Shown: positions 33,437 to 42,505, counted from the stretch's first letter. The stretch: DNA of 64,000 nt from CBDCGV01 sp965216955 (GCA_965216955.1 CBDCGV010000018.1:372001-436000); one strand, 5' to 3'. Notes: generated by a model not told the origin, from the letters alone. Translations and numbers: made by a program.

Positions 33437-34090
33437 ATGAAATATATTTCACTATTTTTCTCTTTATTCCTATTGTTTTCTTGTCAAAATGATGTAAAAA
33501 AAGCATCTGATGATTCAACAAAATCAGAAAAAGATAAAATTCATCAAGAAATCACAGATGACAAATCTCTAAAAACCACAGGAGCCATTACTGATTCTAA
33601 CATCATAGAGGATGAAGCATCTATTGAACATAAAGAAGATGTATCAATTGATGAAATTGAGGACAAAAAGAATACTGAAAATACATTAACTGAGGTCTCT
33701 CCTCCTTCTAAAACTCTAACAGTTAAAAATCCTATAAAGAAAGAACCGATTTCAAAAGAACCGATTAAATTGCCTGTTGGTCAATTGAATTTCACCAATC
33801 CAGTTCATAATTTTGGGAGATTAACTGAAGGAGATACCGTTTTTCATTCTTTTTCCTTTACAAATATTGGAACGGGACCTATTATTATTAAAGATGTACT
33901 AACCACCTGTGGTTGCACAGTTCCAAATTTCACAAAGCGTCCTATCATGCCTGGAAAAACGGGTGAAGTAGATATTTCTTTTGACTCTAAAGGAAAACTC
34001 GGTAGTCAAAACAAACAACTTACAGTTTTAACCAACGGAAAACCTTCTGAATACACCTTAAATATTAAAGCACTTATTGGCACTGATTAA
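33437..34090 (+). CDS. DUF1573 lipoprotein
   Basis: This 217-aa protein has a lipoprotein signal (MKYISLFFSLFLLFSC), a ~90-residue acidic, low-complexity linker rich in Glu, Asp and Lys, then a C-terminal DUF1573 domain (~105 aa). The domain shows NPVHNFGRLTEGDTVFHSF, DVLTTCGCTVPNF and PGKTGEVDISFDSKGKLG. DUF1573 is an Ig-like beta-sandwich common in Bacteroidota envelope proteins, and the CGC is a conserved element. Role unknown. It is followed 13 bases later by smc, an unusual partner, so cotranscription may be incidental. Confidence 0.85.
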   Translation: MKYISLFFSLFLLFSCQNDVKKASDDSTKSEKDKIHQEITDDKSLKTTGAITDSNIIEDEASIEHKEDVSIDEIEDKKNTENTLTEVSPPSKTLTVKNPIKKEPISKEPIKLPVGQLNFTNPVHNFGRLTEGDTVFHSFSFTNIGTGPIIIKDVLTTCGCTVPNFTKRPIMPGKTGEVDISFDSKGKLGSQNKQLTVLTNGKPSEYTLNIKALIGTD

Positions 34091-34103
34091 AAGAGGAATA
34101 TAA

Positions 34104-37100
34104 TTGAGACTTACAAGTATTGAAATAAAAGGCTTTAAGAGCTTTGCAGATAAGACTATTGTTAATTTCGAAAATAACATCACTGGAGTTGTAGGTCCTA
34201 ATGGTTGTGGAAAATCAAATATTGTAGATGCTATACGCTGGGTTTTAGGAGAGCAAAAAGCAAAAACCCTAAGGCTTGAAAAGATGGACAACATTATTTT
34301 TAATGGCACGAAAGATAGAAAGCAAGGAGGATTAGCAGAAGTTTCATTAACACTAGACAACACTAAGAATTTGATCCCAACGGAATTCTCAAGTGTTACC
34401 ATAACCCGCGTAATCTATAGATCAGGAGATAGTGAGTACAAAATTAATGGGGTTACTTGTAGGTTAAAAGACATCCGTAATCTTTTTCTTGATACCGGAA
34501 TTAGCACCAGTACCTATGCCATTATCGAACTTAAAATGGTGGACGATATTTTAAATGATGTCGAAAACTCTAGAAGACGATTGTTAGAACAAGCAGCCGG
34601 AATTTCAAAGTATAAAACAAGAAAAAAAGAAACACTTAGTAAACTAAACAGCACTGAGGCAGACCTAGACAGAGTAGATGATTTACTTTTCGAAATCGAA
34701 GGCAACTTAAAAAGTTTAGAATCTCAAGCAAGAAAAGCCAAGAGATATAAAGCATTAAAAGAAGACTACAAAATTCAGAGTTTAGACCTAGCGAAATTTG
34801 ACGTAGTAAAGATCAATGAACAGTTTGAAGAGATTAAAAAATCAAAAAAAGAAAAAGAAGATAAAAAACTAGGTATTGAAACAGCCCAAAAAAGTCTTGA
34901 AGCCAAATTACAAAAAGATAAAACTGGTCTAATAGAAAAAGAAAAACACCTTTCAAGTCAACAAAAGGAATTAAATGAAGTTATATCTCAAATCCAACAA
35001 CTTGAAAGTGATAAACGATTACAAAATCAACGAAAGCATTTTTTAAAAGAAAAAATTGAAAATCTAAAGTCTACCATCCTAAACAGTAGCGATTCAATAA
35101 AGTCTTTACAAACAGAAATTCAAGAGCTAGCTAAAAAGAAAGCGCTTAAGTATTCATCAATAGATGCTAAAAAACAAGAATTAGAGACGCTAAAAAGCAA
35201 AGTTGAAAAAATTAAAAATGATAACCTCAGCAAAAAAGATTTTTTAAATGAAGAGCAAAATAAACTTCAAATAATAGTTAATGAAGTTTACAACCTAGAA
35301 AAAGAATTGGCTAGTAAACAAGCTAGTTATGAAAGCTTAAAAGAAACTACTCAAAGAAGTTTGTTTGAAAAAGAAGAACGCTTAAATGACTTACAAGCAC
35401 TTGACAAAGAGGTTATTACAATACAAAAAGACTTTGAAAAACAAGACAATCTATTAAACGGACTCATTGAAAAAGATGAAAAAAATGCTAAAAAGCTAGA
35501 GCACTTAGAACAGCAGATTGAAAGTACCAGACAAGATCTATCTAATCAAAACAGAATACTAGATGCTAAAAACAATGAATATCGGCTTACTAAAAATATG
35601 ATTGATAATCTTGAAGGATTTCCAGAATCTATTAAATTTTTGAAAAAAAGTGCCTTTTGGCTTAAGGAAGCTCCTTTACTCACCGATATTATTTATTGTG
35701 ATGAAAAATATCGTGTTGCCATAGAATCCGTTTTAAATCCGTTCTTAAACCATTACATTATAAAAGACGAAGACAGTGCGTTTAGGTCTTTAGATTTATT
35801 AAGTGAATCAGCAAAGGGCAAAGCAGGCTTCTTTGTATTAGATTACTTCAAAAAAGGACAGCCAGCTATAACCAAAGAAATCAAAGGTTTAAAAAGAGCC
35901 ATTGATATTGTCGAAATAAACAAAGACTATAAACACTTATTAAGTTATTTACTCCAAGGCATCTATTTAGTTGAAAATGAAGAAGCTCTGAAATCATTTA
36001 AAGGAGATAAAACATTTGAAGGACATATTATCACTGAAAATGGGAACATTTTTAAATCAAAGTATGAAGTACATGGAGGAGCCGTTGGTTTATTTGAAGG
36101 AAAACGTGTAGGGCGTAAAAAGAATTTAGAAAAATTAGAAAAGGATATTAAATCTGCAGAAAAAAAGGTACTGTCCATAAAAAAACAATTAGAATCTAAA
36201 CAAGAAGAATTAAATACACTACGACGAGACAACCTTAAAAGCACTATTGATAGAGAAAGAATAGTATTGCAAGAATTTGAAAAACAGCTCGTATTTAAAA
36301 AGTCTAAAATTGACAACTTTAAGGAATTGGTAAACAAGATTATAGATAGGAACAGTGAAGCACAAAAGATCATTGAAGGAGCCAATGCTTCTATACAAAA
36401 ATTAAATAAAGAGCTTGAAGAAAAGAGAAAAATTCAACTAGGATTAAAAGAAAAGATTAGTCAGTTTGACAATGATTTTTCATCTGCTACTGAAATTTAC
36501 AATGCAGTTTTTGACGAGTATAATCAGAACAATATTTTATATGTAAGAGAAGAAAATGAACTCAAAACAATCACTCAACTTCATGAGTTTAATGAGCATA
36601 AACTTGTTGACACAAATCAGTTGATGGAGCAAAACAAAAAAGAGTTAGAAAATTCTATCAAAGAAATCGATTCCATTGTTAACGATGAAGGCACGATTGA
36701 AGCCAAACTGAAAACATTATACGAAACTTCCTCCTCCAAGAAAGAAAAACTCGGCACCTCCGAATCTGATTATTTTGAATGGAGAGAGCAGATAGATGTT
36801 GTAGAAAACCAAATAAGAGATAAAGGAAGAGAACTAGACATGATTCTTAGACAGATTATAGAATATAAGGATCAGTTGAATGAACTTCGTATGGAATTGA
36901 CAACATTAAAGCAAAGATTTTCTATAGAGTTTAAAATAGATATTGAAAAGGTATTGGCAAGTACGGAGCTTCCTGATATAAACATCAACCAACTTAAAGA
37001 AAAGGTAGAAAAAATTAAAAAAAGATTAGAGAATTTTGGTGAGGTTAACCCAATGGCTGAAGAAGCTTATAATGAAATGAAAAAGCGTCACGACTTCATC

Positions 37101-37640
37101 ACTGAACAAAAAGAAGATCTTCTAAATGCTAAAGAAAATTTATTAACAACCATAAAAGAAATTGAGGATACTGCTAAAGAACATTTTATGGAGACGTTTA
37201 CATCTGTAAGAACAAATTTTATTAAAGTATTTAGAAGTATGTTCACAGAAGATGATAGTTGTGATTTAATATTAGTAGATCCAGAACAACCTTTAGATTC
37301 GAAAATAAAAATTACGGCCAAACCAAAAGGGAAACGCCCACAATCTATAAATCAATTGTCTGGTGGCGAAAAAACACTAACTTCTCTTTCTCTTCTATTT
37401 GCCCTTTATTTACATAAACCGGCTCCTTTTTGCATTTTAGATGAGGTAGACGCCCCTTTAGATGATGCCAATATTGGAAAATTCAACAAGGCTATCCGAA
37501 GCTTCTCTGACAACTCACAATTCATTATTGTAACACACAATAAACAAACCATGGCAGCAGTTGATGCCATATATGGTGTTACTATGGCTAAGAAGGGGAT
37601 TTCTCAAGTTGTTCCTGTTAGCTTTAAGGATTTGAATTAA
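34104..37640 (+). CDS. smc: Chromosome segregation ATPase SMC
   Basis: This 1178-aa full-length SMC has Walker A GPNGCGKSN at residues 31-39, then coiled-coil arm, hinge from about 505 to 690, second arm, ABC signature QLSGGEKTLTSLSLLFAL near 1082 and Walker B CILDEVDAPLDDAN near 1111. SMC dimers with ScpAB extrude DNA loops and promote chromosome segregation. The start is TTG, supported by the AAGAGGA ribosome-binding sequence 8 bases upstream and by alignment of MRLTSIEIKGFKSFA with the family start. ScpA and ScpB are not present. The stop overlaps the end of the convergent FGE gene by 4 bases. Confidence 0.97.
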   Translation: MRLTSIEIKGFKSFADKTIVNFENNITGVVGPNGCGKSNIVDAIRWVLGEQKAKTLRLEKMDNIIFNGTKDRKQGGLAEVSLTLDNTKNLIPTEFSSVTITRVIYRSGDSEYKINGVTCRLKDIRNLFLDTGISTSTYAIIELKMVDDILNDVENSRRRLLEQAAGISKYKTRKKETLSKLNSTEADLDRVDDLLFEIEGNLKSLESQARKAKRYKALKEDYKIQSLDLAKFDVVKINEQFEEIKKSKKEKEDKKLGIETAQKSLEAKLQKDKTGLIEKEKHLSSQQKELNEVISQIQQLESDKRLQNQRKHFLKEKIENLKSTILNSSDSIKSLQTEIQELAKKKALKYSSIDAKKQELETLKSKVEKIKNDNLSKKDFLNEEQNKLQIIVNEVYNLEKELASKQASYESLKETTQRSLFEKEERLNDLQALDKEVITIQKDFEKQDNLLNGLIEKDEKNAKKLEHLEQQIESTRQDLSNQNRILDAKNNEYRLTKNMIDNLEGFPESIKFLKKSAFWLKEAPLLTDIIYCDEKYRVAIESVLNPFLNHYIIKDEDSAFRSLDLLSESAKGKAGFFVLDYFKKGQPAITKEIKGLKRAIDIVEINKDYKHLLSYLLQGIYLVENEEALKSFKGDKTFEGHIITENGNIFKSKYEVHGGAVGLFEGKRVGRKKNLEKLEKDIKSAEKKVLSIKKQLESKQEELNTLRRDNLKSTIDRERIVLQEFEKQLVFKKSKIDNFKELVNKIIDRNSEAQKIIEGANASIQKLNKELEEKRKIQLGLKEKISQFDNDFSSATEIYNAVFDEYNQNNILYVREENELKTITQLHEFNEHKLVDTNQLMEQNKKELENSIKEIDSIVNDEGTIEAKLKTLYETSSSKKEKLGTSESDYFEWREQIDVVENQIRDKGRELDMILRQIIEYKDQLNELRMELTTLKQRFSIEFKIDIEKVLASTELPDININQLKEKVEKIKKRLENFGEVNPMAEEAYNEMKKRHDFITEQKEDLLNAKENLLTTIKEIEDTAKEHFMETFTSVRTNFIKVFRSMFTEDDSCDLILVDPEQPLDSKIKITAKPKGKRPQSINQLSGGEKTLTSLSLLFALYLHKPAPFCILDEVDAPLDDANIGKFNKAIRSFSDNSQFIIVTHNKQTMAAVDAIYGVTMAKKGISQVVPVSFKDLN

Positions 37641-38455
37641 AAAACATCTTTAACACACCTAAAACCTAAGTGATTAAGTCCGCTATCTTTCGGACTAAAT
37701 TGAAATCCATTGAAATTAAATCCTCTGCAATATTTATAATCACATAAAAAGGATCCTCCCATTATAATCATGTTACGGTTTTTACCCTCCTCATTTTCAT
37801 TTAAGAAATCTGTTGTCCATTCCCAGACATTTCCAGCCACATCGTAAAAACCTAATGTCGTTGGTTTAAAACTTCCCACCGGAGCTATTTCATTGAAACC
37901 GTCTTCTTTAGTATTTTCAAAAGGAAAATTTCCCTGCCACCAATTACCATGAAAATCTGGACCCATAAGGTTTTCCTCCTCGAATGGATAACTCTTGTGT
38001 ATCCCCTTTGAAGAAGCTACATACAACCACTCTATCATTGAAGGCAATCGCTTCCCTTTCCATTTAGAAAAGGCGTTTGCATCCAACCAAGATATTTGAG
38101 TGACAGGTTCGTTTGATTTCGCTTTTCTTTTCTTACGTCCCTTTGGATATTCCCAATTAGCACCGTCAATAGGTATCCATTTTTGCAGCTTTAAATCAAA
38201 AACCCCTGACCAGCCAATACTATCAGCTGTTGTAACATAGCCTGTTGTTTCAATAAATTTGGCAAATTCCGCAACTGTTACTTCATATTTATCAGCAAGA
38301 AGATTTTTTATCAAATAAGTAGAGTCGTGCCATTTAAAGTTACCTCCTTCAACAAAAATCATTTCATTTTGTTTTACATCAATACTTTCTTGGCAGCTTA
38401 AAACAGTAAAAAGGAATATTAAGAAAATCCCCCAAATCCAACTATTTCCAACCAT
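37637..38455 (-). CDS. Formylglycine-generating enzyme (sulfatase-modifying factor) lipoprotein
   Basis: The protein converts the active-site cysteine of sulfatases to formylglycine. It keeps both residues essential in aerobic FGE: GGSFLCDYKYCRGF has the cysteine pair at about residues 238 and 243, which distinguishes it from EgtB/PvdO-like relatives. EMIFVEGGNFKW, VTQISWLDANAFSKW and VAGNVWEWTTDF are other family blocks. Start at 38455 (MVGNSWIWGIFLIFLFTVLSC) gives a lipoprotein signal; a longer frame from 38512 lies inside the sulfatase. The start overlaps the sulfatase 3' end by 14 bases, so the modifier is coupled to its substrate. Confidence 0.9.
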   Translation of the reverse strand: MVGNSWIWGIFLIFLFTVLSCQESIDVKQNEMIFVEGGNFKWHDSTYLIKNLLADKYEVTVAEFAKFIETTGYVTTADSIGWSGVFDLKLQKWIPIDGANWEYPKGRKKRKAKSNEPVTQISWLDANAFSKWKGKRLPSMIEWLYVASSKGIHKSYPFEEENLMGPDFHGNWWQGNFPFENTKEDGFNEIAPVGSFKPTTLGFYDVAGNVWEWTTDFLNENEEGKNRNMIIMGGSFLCDYKYCRGFNFNGFQFSPKDSGLNHLGFRCVKDVF

Positions 38456-39980
38456 ATCGATTTTGCTCAATTTCCTTTTCCCAATCTTCAATTTCTTTAT
38501 TAAAGGACTCAACTAATTCTGGATAATGATGCTGCAAATCATAATTCTCTGCGGGGTCAATACTCAAATCGTATAAGTTAGGATACTGTCTTCCAAACCA
38601 AGGTTCTGCCATTCCATTAGTTATCAAGTCTTTTCTATCTAATAAAATGGGCCAAATGTAATGACTGATTGTATTATAATATTTCCATTTTCCTGTCCTC
38701 ACTCCTTCTAATTTATCGAAGTGGTAGAAATATAAACTCCTATTTAATGAAAGAGAATCTCCTTGTAAAATTTTTGCAATACTACGTCCATCTATATTTC
38801 GATCATCGGGAAGCTCTAAACCAGCATAAGTAAGAACCGTTGGAAAAATATCAATATTCATAACTGGAACATTGGAGATACTCCCTGACTTAATTTTTTG
38901 TGGCCAAGTAGCAATTAAAGGGACTTTGAATCCCCCTTCAAAAGATTGTCCTTTTCTTCCTCTATGATTTCCAGGACTACCTTTGAACCATGGACCATTA
39001 TCACTAGTAAATAAGATCAAAGTATTTTCATATAAGTCCATCGATTTGAGCGTATCTATAAGTCTGCCAACATAATAATCCATTTCTTCAACAACATCCC
39101 CATAAATTCCTCCTTGAGACTTTCCTTTAAAATCAGGTGATGGTACTAAAGGTAAATGTGGTGCTGTATATGAAAGGAAATAGAAAAAAGGAGTTTCCTT
39201 GTTTTCACTTATAAATCCGATAGCCCTATTTGTAAACTCCTTACTTAAAAAATCTTGCTTCAAACCAATATCTTCAATAACCATACTATCATTGTCAAAC
39301 AATGCTGCAGGAAACTCATCATTGGCAGCATTCAATCCATAAAAATCGTCGAACCCGTGTCTTAATGGACTAAACGCAGGATGTGTTTTTAGGTCTCCTA
39401 AGTGCCATTTACCAGACATCCCTGTTTCATAACCCGCTTGTTGTAAAGCTTCAGCCAATGTAATTTCCCTATGTCTAATTCCATTAAATTCAGAATCAGC
39501 GCCCATATCGACAGTACCTAGCTTGTTAAATAACTTACTTACATGCCACATATACTTTTTACCATACGGCAAACCTGTTGGGGTAATTAAGGAAGAAAAA
39601 CCACCTCGAATAGGATATCTTCCTGTCATAATTCCATACCTGGACGGCGAGCATACAGAGGCGGATGCATAATGATCCGTAAACAAGAGACCATCTACAG
39701 CCAATTGGTCAATGTTAGGTGTTTGAATTGACTTGCTTCCATAACAGCCCAAGTCACCGTAACCCAAATCATCAGTCATAATGATTAAAACATTAGGCGT
39801 ATTTTCAACCGGCTCTCTTTTAAATTGATAGCTAAAACCAGCATCTTCATTACTTACATCTTTTCCTATTTCAGGAATAGCCTTAATACCCATCCATAAA
39901 AACCAAGAAAAAACAATTGCACCGATAAGTATAAACAACCATTTAAAAACTTTGAGTATTATTTTAAATAGTTGTTTCAT
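38442..39980 (-). CDS. Formylglycine-dependent type I sulfatase, membrane-anchored
   Basis: This 512-aa enzyme hydrolyses sulfate esters. The modification motif is C110-S-P-S-R114 inside SVCSPSRYGIMTGRYP, with calcium ligands in MTDDLGYGD (68-76) and LFTSDNGPW. The N-terminal helix (residues ~8-32) is an uncleaved anchor, placing the enzyme on the periplasmic face. The substrate cannot be told from sequence; marine Bacteroidota use such enzymes on sulfated polysaccharides, but no glycoside hydrolase or SusCD pair is nearby, so a small-molecule or lipid substrate is equally possible. It lies 10 bases after an acetoacetate decarboxylase-like gene. Confidence 0.92.
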   Translation of the reverse strand: MKQLFKIILKVFKWLFILIGAIVFSWFLWMGIKAIPEIGKDVSNEDAGFSYQFKREPVENTPNVLIIMTDDLGYGDLGCYGSKSIQTPNIDQLAVDGLLFTDHYASASVCSPSRYGIMTGRYPIRGGFSSLITPTGLPYGKKYMWHVSKLFNKLGTVDMGADSEFNGIRHREITLAEALQQAGYETGMSGKWHLGDLKTHPAFSPLRHGFDDFYGLNAANDEFPAALFDNDSMVIEDIGLKQDFLSKEFTNRAIGFISENKETPFFYFLSYTAPHLPLVPSPDFKGKSQGGIYGDVVEEMDYYVGRLIDTLKSMDLYENTLILFTSDNGPWFKGSPGNHRGRKGQSFEGGFKVPLIATWPQKIKSGSISNVPVMNIDIFPTVLTYAGLELPDDRNIDGRSIAKILQGDSLSLNRSLYFYHFDKLEGVRTGKWKYYNTISHYIWPILLDRKDLITNGMAEPWFGRQYPNLYDLSIDPAENYDLQHHYPELVESFNKEIEDWEKEIEQNRYGWK

Positions 39981-39990
39981 TGCTTAGGAT

Positions 39991-40854
39991 TTAAAATCTC
40001 TCCTCTGCTAAATCAAATTGAGCCATCATTGAAGGTGTAAATCTAAACTGAAAAGGGCTTTCTTCAATTTGTAAACTCTTTAATACTTCTGCTCTAGGTG
40101 AATCTCCCAATTGCAACCACTTCCTAGTACTTGGCTTATTCTTCTTCAAAATAAGTCCCATGTTTTTGATTACATTAAAGTCTCCTTTAAAATTGGTTTG
40201 GCTTTTTAATAGTTGATCATTATGTACAGAGTATAAATAACCCTTTTCATCAAAATGGGTAGGTTTACCATTTGTTGGAACGGTTAATCTAAAATATTCG
40301 GTTCCATTTTCATCAAATGCCGTAGTAGTGCATTCATCATTTTTGATATCTACAAAAATATCTTCTGTCACTTTAGGTAATCCCCAAAGTTTTTGACCTC
40401 TCATTGTATTTTCAAAGGAAGTGACCGGCATCGAAAAAACATGATATCCCATTTTCTTAAAGGACTTCATTACTAAAGGTAATAATGGAGGACTAAAACC
40501 AGCATCTTTCATGACTGGGATTGTCATTGCAATTTCATTATAAGGTGCAACATTCATCACCTGTTTGTACTCATAGCATGAAAAAATCACAACTGCCCTT
40601 CCCTTTGTGCCTTTTACTGGTTTAATTGATTTATGAGGCATAATAGCCTCTGCTCTCCCATAATCGCAAAAAAAGATGCCTATCGCACATGTCACGTCAC
40701 CATAACAAGTTGGAAACAAGTAATTTTTTGAAATTTTATCCGTAACCTGAAGTGGTTCCGTATTATGTCTCAATGGTCTTTGATTGAAATATGGATTCGC
40801 AAATTTATCTTGATTTTGTAATAATCCTTCCTCTACATTGAAATTAGCTTTCAT
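39991..40854 (-). CDS. Acetoacetate decarboxylase (ADC) family protein
   Basis: This 287-aa protein has the ADC fold. Relevant stretches are YEYKQVMNVAPYNEIAMTIP (binding region), VFSMPVTSFENTMRGQKLWG followed by LPK (the GLPK-type loop) and a C-terminal FRFTPSMMAQFDLAEERF. Classical ADC uses a Schiff-base lysine. Some family members instead catalyse aldolase-dehydratase or lactonase reactions, so the activity is uncertain. It is the first gene of a run with sulfatase and FGE (10-base gap), and a TGTnTACA-type inverted repeat lies about 50 bases upstream. Confidence 0.75.
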   Translation of the reverse strand: MKANFNVEEGLLQNQDKFANPYFNQRPLRHNTEPLQVTDKISKNYLFPTCYGDVTCAIGIFFCDYGRAEAIMPHKSIKPVKGTKGRAVVIFSCYEYKQVMNVAPYNEIAMTIPVMKDAGFSPPLLPLVMKSFKKMGYHVFSMPVTSFENTMRGQKLWGLPKVTEDIFVDIKNDECTTTAFDENGTEYFRLTVPTNGKPTHFDEKGYLYSVHNDQLLKSQTNFKGDFNVIKNMGLILKKNKPSTRKWLQLGDSPRAEVLKSLQIEESPFQFRFTPSMMAQFDLAEERF

Positions 40855-40900
40855 AATTGATTTTGTTAAGCCACAAATATAATCAAGTAAAAATTAACCC

Positions 40901-40918
40901 TGTGTACACTTGTATACA
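40901..40918. promoter_or_regulatory. Operator-like imperfect inverted repeat upstream of the ADC-sulfatase operon
   Basis: TGTGTACACTTGTATACA is two TGT(G/A)TACA half-sites separated by CT. Read on the other strand it agrees with itself at 13 of 18 positions. It lies 47 bases upstream of the ADC start codon and resembles GntR-like regulator sites, but no regulator is encoded next to it except the Fur homologue farther upstream. Confidence 0.4.
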
Positions 40919-40925
40919 TCAATTT

Positions 40926-41555
40926 CTACTTAACAAAAGAAAAGAAAACCATTAAAAAGAGCCAAACAACTCCTAGAAAATGCCAATAAAACTCTAAGAG
41001 GTTTAACTGTAACTTTGGAACAGGATCAGTAAAAAAGACAACAGACGTGACGTAATTTTTAAGAAAAGGCATCGCTATAAACGTATAATAGATCATAAAT
41101 AAAAAACCTGCTATCACATGTAAAGCATGTAGCCCAGATATCAAATATAAATAGGAAACTGAGGGGTTTTCTGCTAAACCAAACCCGTTTTTATTCAATT
41201 CTATCCAGCCAATAAATTGCCCTAATAAAAATAAAAATCCAAAAACACAAGCCACTAATAAACTATGCCTAAGTTTTAAAAAGGCATCCTTTATAAAGAA
41301 TTTCTTTGATAAGTATATAGCATAACTACTAATCAAAATGGAAAAACAACCAACCATAAAAATCGGTGGTAATTGAAAACCGTAATTGCCCTCCATAAAT
41401 TTAGTACTAAAAAAATAGGCTAAGCTAAGTGTTAAAAAAAGCAATGCAATAGATACTGTCCCAAAATAAAGCATCAATTTATAATTGATAAAGCGCCTTT
41501 TGACATATCGTTCGTATGGTTTCGATTTTTGTTTGTATGATATATTTCTTCTCAT
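40926..41555 (-). CDS. Haem-copper oxidase subunit III-like protein
   Basis: This is a ~209-aa integral membrane protein with six to seven helices. It has features of cytochrome c oxidase subunit III: GLHALHVIAGFLFMIYYTFI containing the HxxH-like helix, NLLEFYWHFLGVVWLFLMVF near the end, and a QFIGWIELNKNGFGL loop. It stands apart from subunits I and II, which is common in Bacteroidota. The ATG at 41555 (MRRNISYKQ) is chosen because the longer frame (41588) would overlap the Fur gene by 22 bases. It lies just downstream of the Fur gene on the same strand and may be metal-regulated. Confidence 0.8.
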   Translation of the reverse strand: MRRNISYKQKSKPYERYVKRRFINYKLMLYFGTVSIALLFLTLSLAYFFSTKFMEGNYGFQLPPIFMVGCFSILISSYAIYLSKKFFIKDAFLKLRHSLLVACVFGFLFLLGQFIGWIELNKNGFGLAENPSVSYLYLISGLHALHVIAGFLFMIYYTFIAMPFLKNYVTSVVFFTDPVPKLQLNLLEFYWHFLGVVWLFLMVFFSFVK

Positions 41556-41566
41556 GAGTTTGACCC

Positions 41567-41980
41567 TCAGTTTTGACAATTTGCACAAACACCTTCAATA
41601 AGTAAATAAGACTTTTGTTTAGAATATGATTTAGGCAGTGCTATTTCGGGAATATGTTGCTCATATAAACATTCCAATTTATCACAAACTGAGCACCTAA
41701 AATGTACATGGTTATCTTTATGCTCGTGCTTGCAATTATTATGGCTACATAGAGCAAATCTTGTAACACCGTTATTATCTATGACTTTATGCACTATTCC
41801 CCTTTCATCAAAGCTATTTAGTGTCCTATATATTGTAACCCTATCAAATTGGTCAGATAAAACCGCTTCCAGCTCTGCATGAGATACGGCTGTTTTTTGA
41901 TGAATAAGATATTCAACAATTTCTTTGCGTATGCTTGTTACCCTAAGGTTATGCTCTTTTAATAATTCTTCTGATTTCAT
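41567..41980 (-). CDS. Fur family transcriptional regulator (Zur-like)
   Basis: This 137-aa protein has the winged helix LKEHNLRVTSIRKEIVEYL and DQFDRVTIYRTLNSFDERGI, then metal-binding dimerisation region ALCSHNNCKHEHKDNHVHFR with CSVCDKLECL and a terminal GVCANCQN. The two CxxC pairs form the structural zinc site. The start is MKSEELLKEHN at 41980; a longer open frame reaches 42130 but runs through both operator boxes and is not credible. Overlap with operator-like repeats at 41990-42033 implies autoregulation. It diverges from a MerC protein, which suggests zinc or another transition metal as the signal. Confidence 0.9.
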   Translation of the reverse strand: MKSEELLKEHNLRVTSIRKEIVEYLIHQKTAVSHAELEAVLSDQFDRVTIYRTLNSFDERGIVHKVIDNNGVTRFALCSHNNCKHEHKDNHVHFRCSVCDKLECLYEQHIPEIALPKSYSKQKSYLLIEGVCANCQN

Positions 41981-41989
41981 TTTATTTTT

Positions 41990-42004
41990 TGCAATAAAGT
42001 TGCA
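41990..42004. promoter_or_regulatory. Fur/Zur-type operator box 1
   Basis: TGCAATAAAGTTGCA is a 5-5-5 palindrome with arms TGCAA and TTGCA. The same 15 bases are repeated exactly at 42019-42033, 29 bases away (about three helical turns). Both lie in the 56-base space between the divergent Fur-family and MerC genes. Confidence 0.7.
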
Positions 42005-42018
42005 AGTTATTATCTTTA

Positions 42019-42033
42019 TGCAATAAAGTTGCA
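42019..42033. promoter_or_regulatory. Fur/Zur-type operator box 2
   Basis: This is identical to box 1 (TGCAATAAAGTTGCA). It ends only 3 bases before the TTG start of the MerC gene, so binding would directly block initiation of that transcript. Confidence 0.7.
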
Positions 42034-42036
42034 ATT

Positions 42037-42453
42037 TTGAATATACAAACAAAACAACACAAACACAATTTAGGAAAAGTAAGCTTTTATTTATCCTTTC
42101 TTTGTTTGATACATTGTATTTTAACACCAATTCTGGTTAGTTTAATTCCCTTTTTACATTCTTTAGGAAATATTGGCCCCAATTCAGAGATAATTATTCT
42201 TTTAATTGCACTATTAATTGGGGTAGGGTCTATTCTTCATGGGTTAAAGGATCATTACACAAACAAATTGCCGCTTATCCTTTTTATTATAGGAAATGTA
42301 GGCCTTATAATAAATGCGCTAGTAGGTAATCATCATCATAGTGCATTGCATTTACATGATATGTTTCCAATTGTTTTGGGAACATTGTTGATGAGCACGG
42401 GGCAATTTTTAAATTTAAAGTGGAGTAAAAAAGCTAAAAACGCATACGTTTAA
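42037..42453 (+). CDS. MerC-domain membrane protein
   Basis: This 138-aa protein has four membrane helices. SFLCLIHCILTPILVSLIP carries the Cys-His pair of the first MerC helix, and LPLILFIIGNVGLIINALVG follows. The middle loop GNHHHSALHLHD is His-rich. MerC in mercury operons carries Hg(II), but stand-alone Bacteroidota MerC-domain proteins more likely move or sense other metals; the Zur-like operators next to it favour zinc. The start is TTG at 42037 with no visible ribosome-binding site. Low expression or leaderless initiation is likely. Confidence 0.8.
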   Translation: MNIQTKQHKHNLGKVSFYLSFLCLIHCILTPILVSLIPFLHSLGNIGPNSEIIILLIALLIGVGSILHGLKDHYTNKLPLILFIIGNVGLIINALVGNHHHSALHLHDMFPIVLGTLLMSTGQFLNLKWSKKAKNAYV

Positions 42454-42505
42454 AAGATAAAAAAAGGGTATTACTTAAGTTCAAATTAAGCCTCTCCTTT
42501 ACTCC

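Noticed and set aside
35963..36385. Long minus-strand open frame opposite smc
   Set aside because: It is antisense to a conserved coiled-coil region with strong codon bias; a shadow frame with Ser/Leu-rich junk composition.
38456..38512. Upstream start for the FGE gene
   Set aside because: It lies inside the sulfatase gene and would place a basic stretch before the lipoprotein signal at 38455.
41981..42130. N-terminal extension of the Fur-family regulator in the same frame
   Set aside because: The extension runs through both operator-like palindromes and the MerC start, and family alignment begins at 41980.
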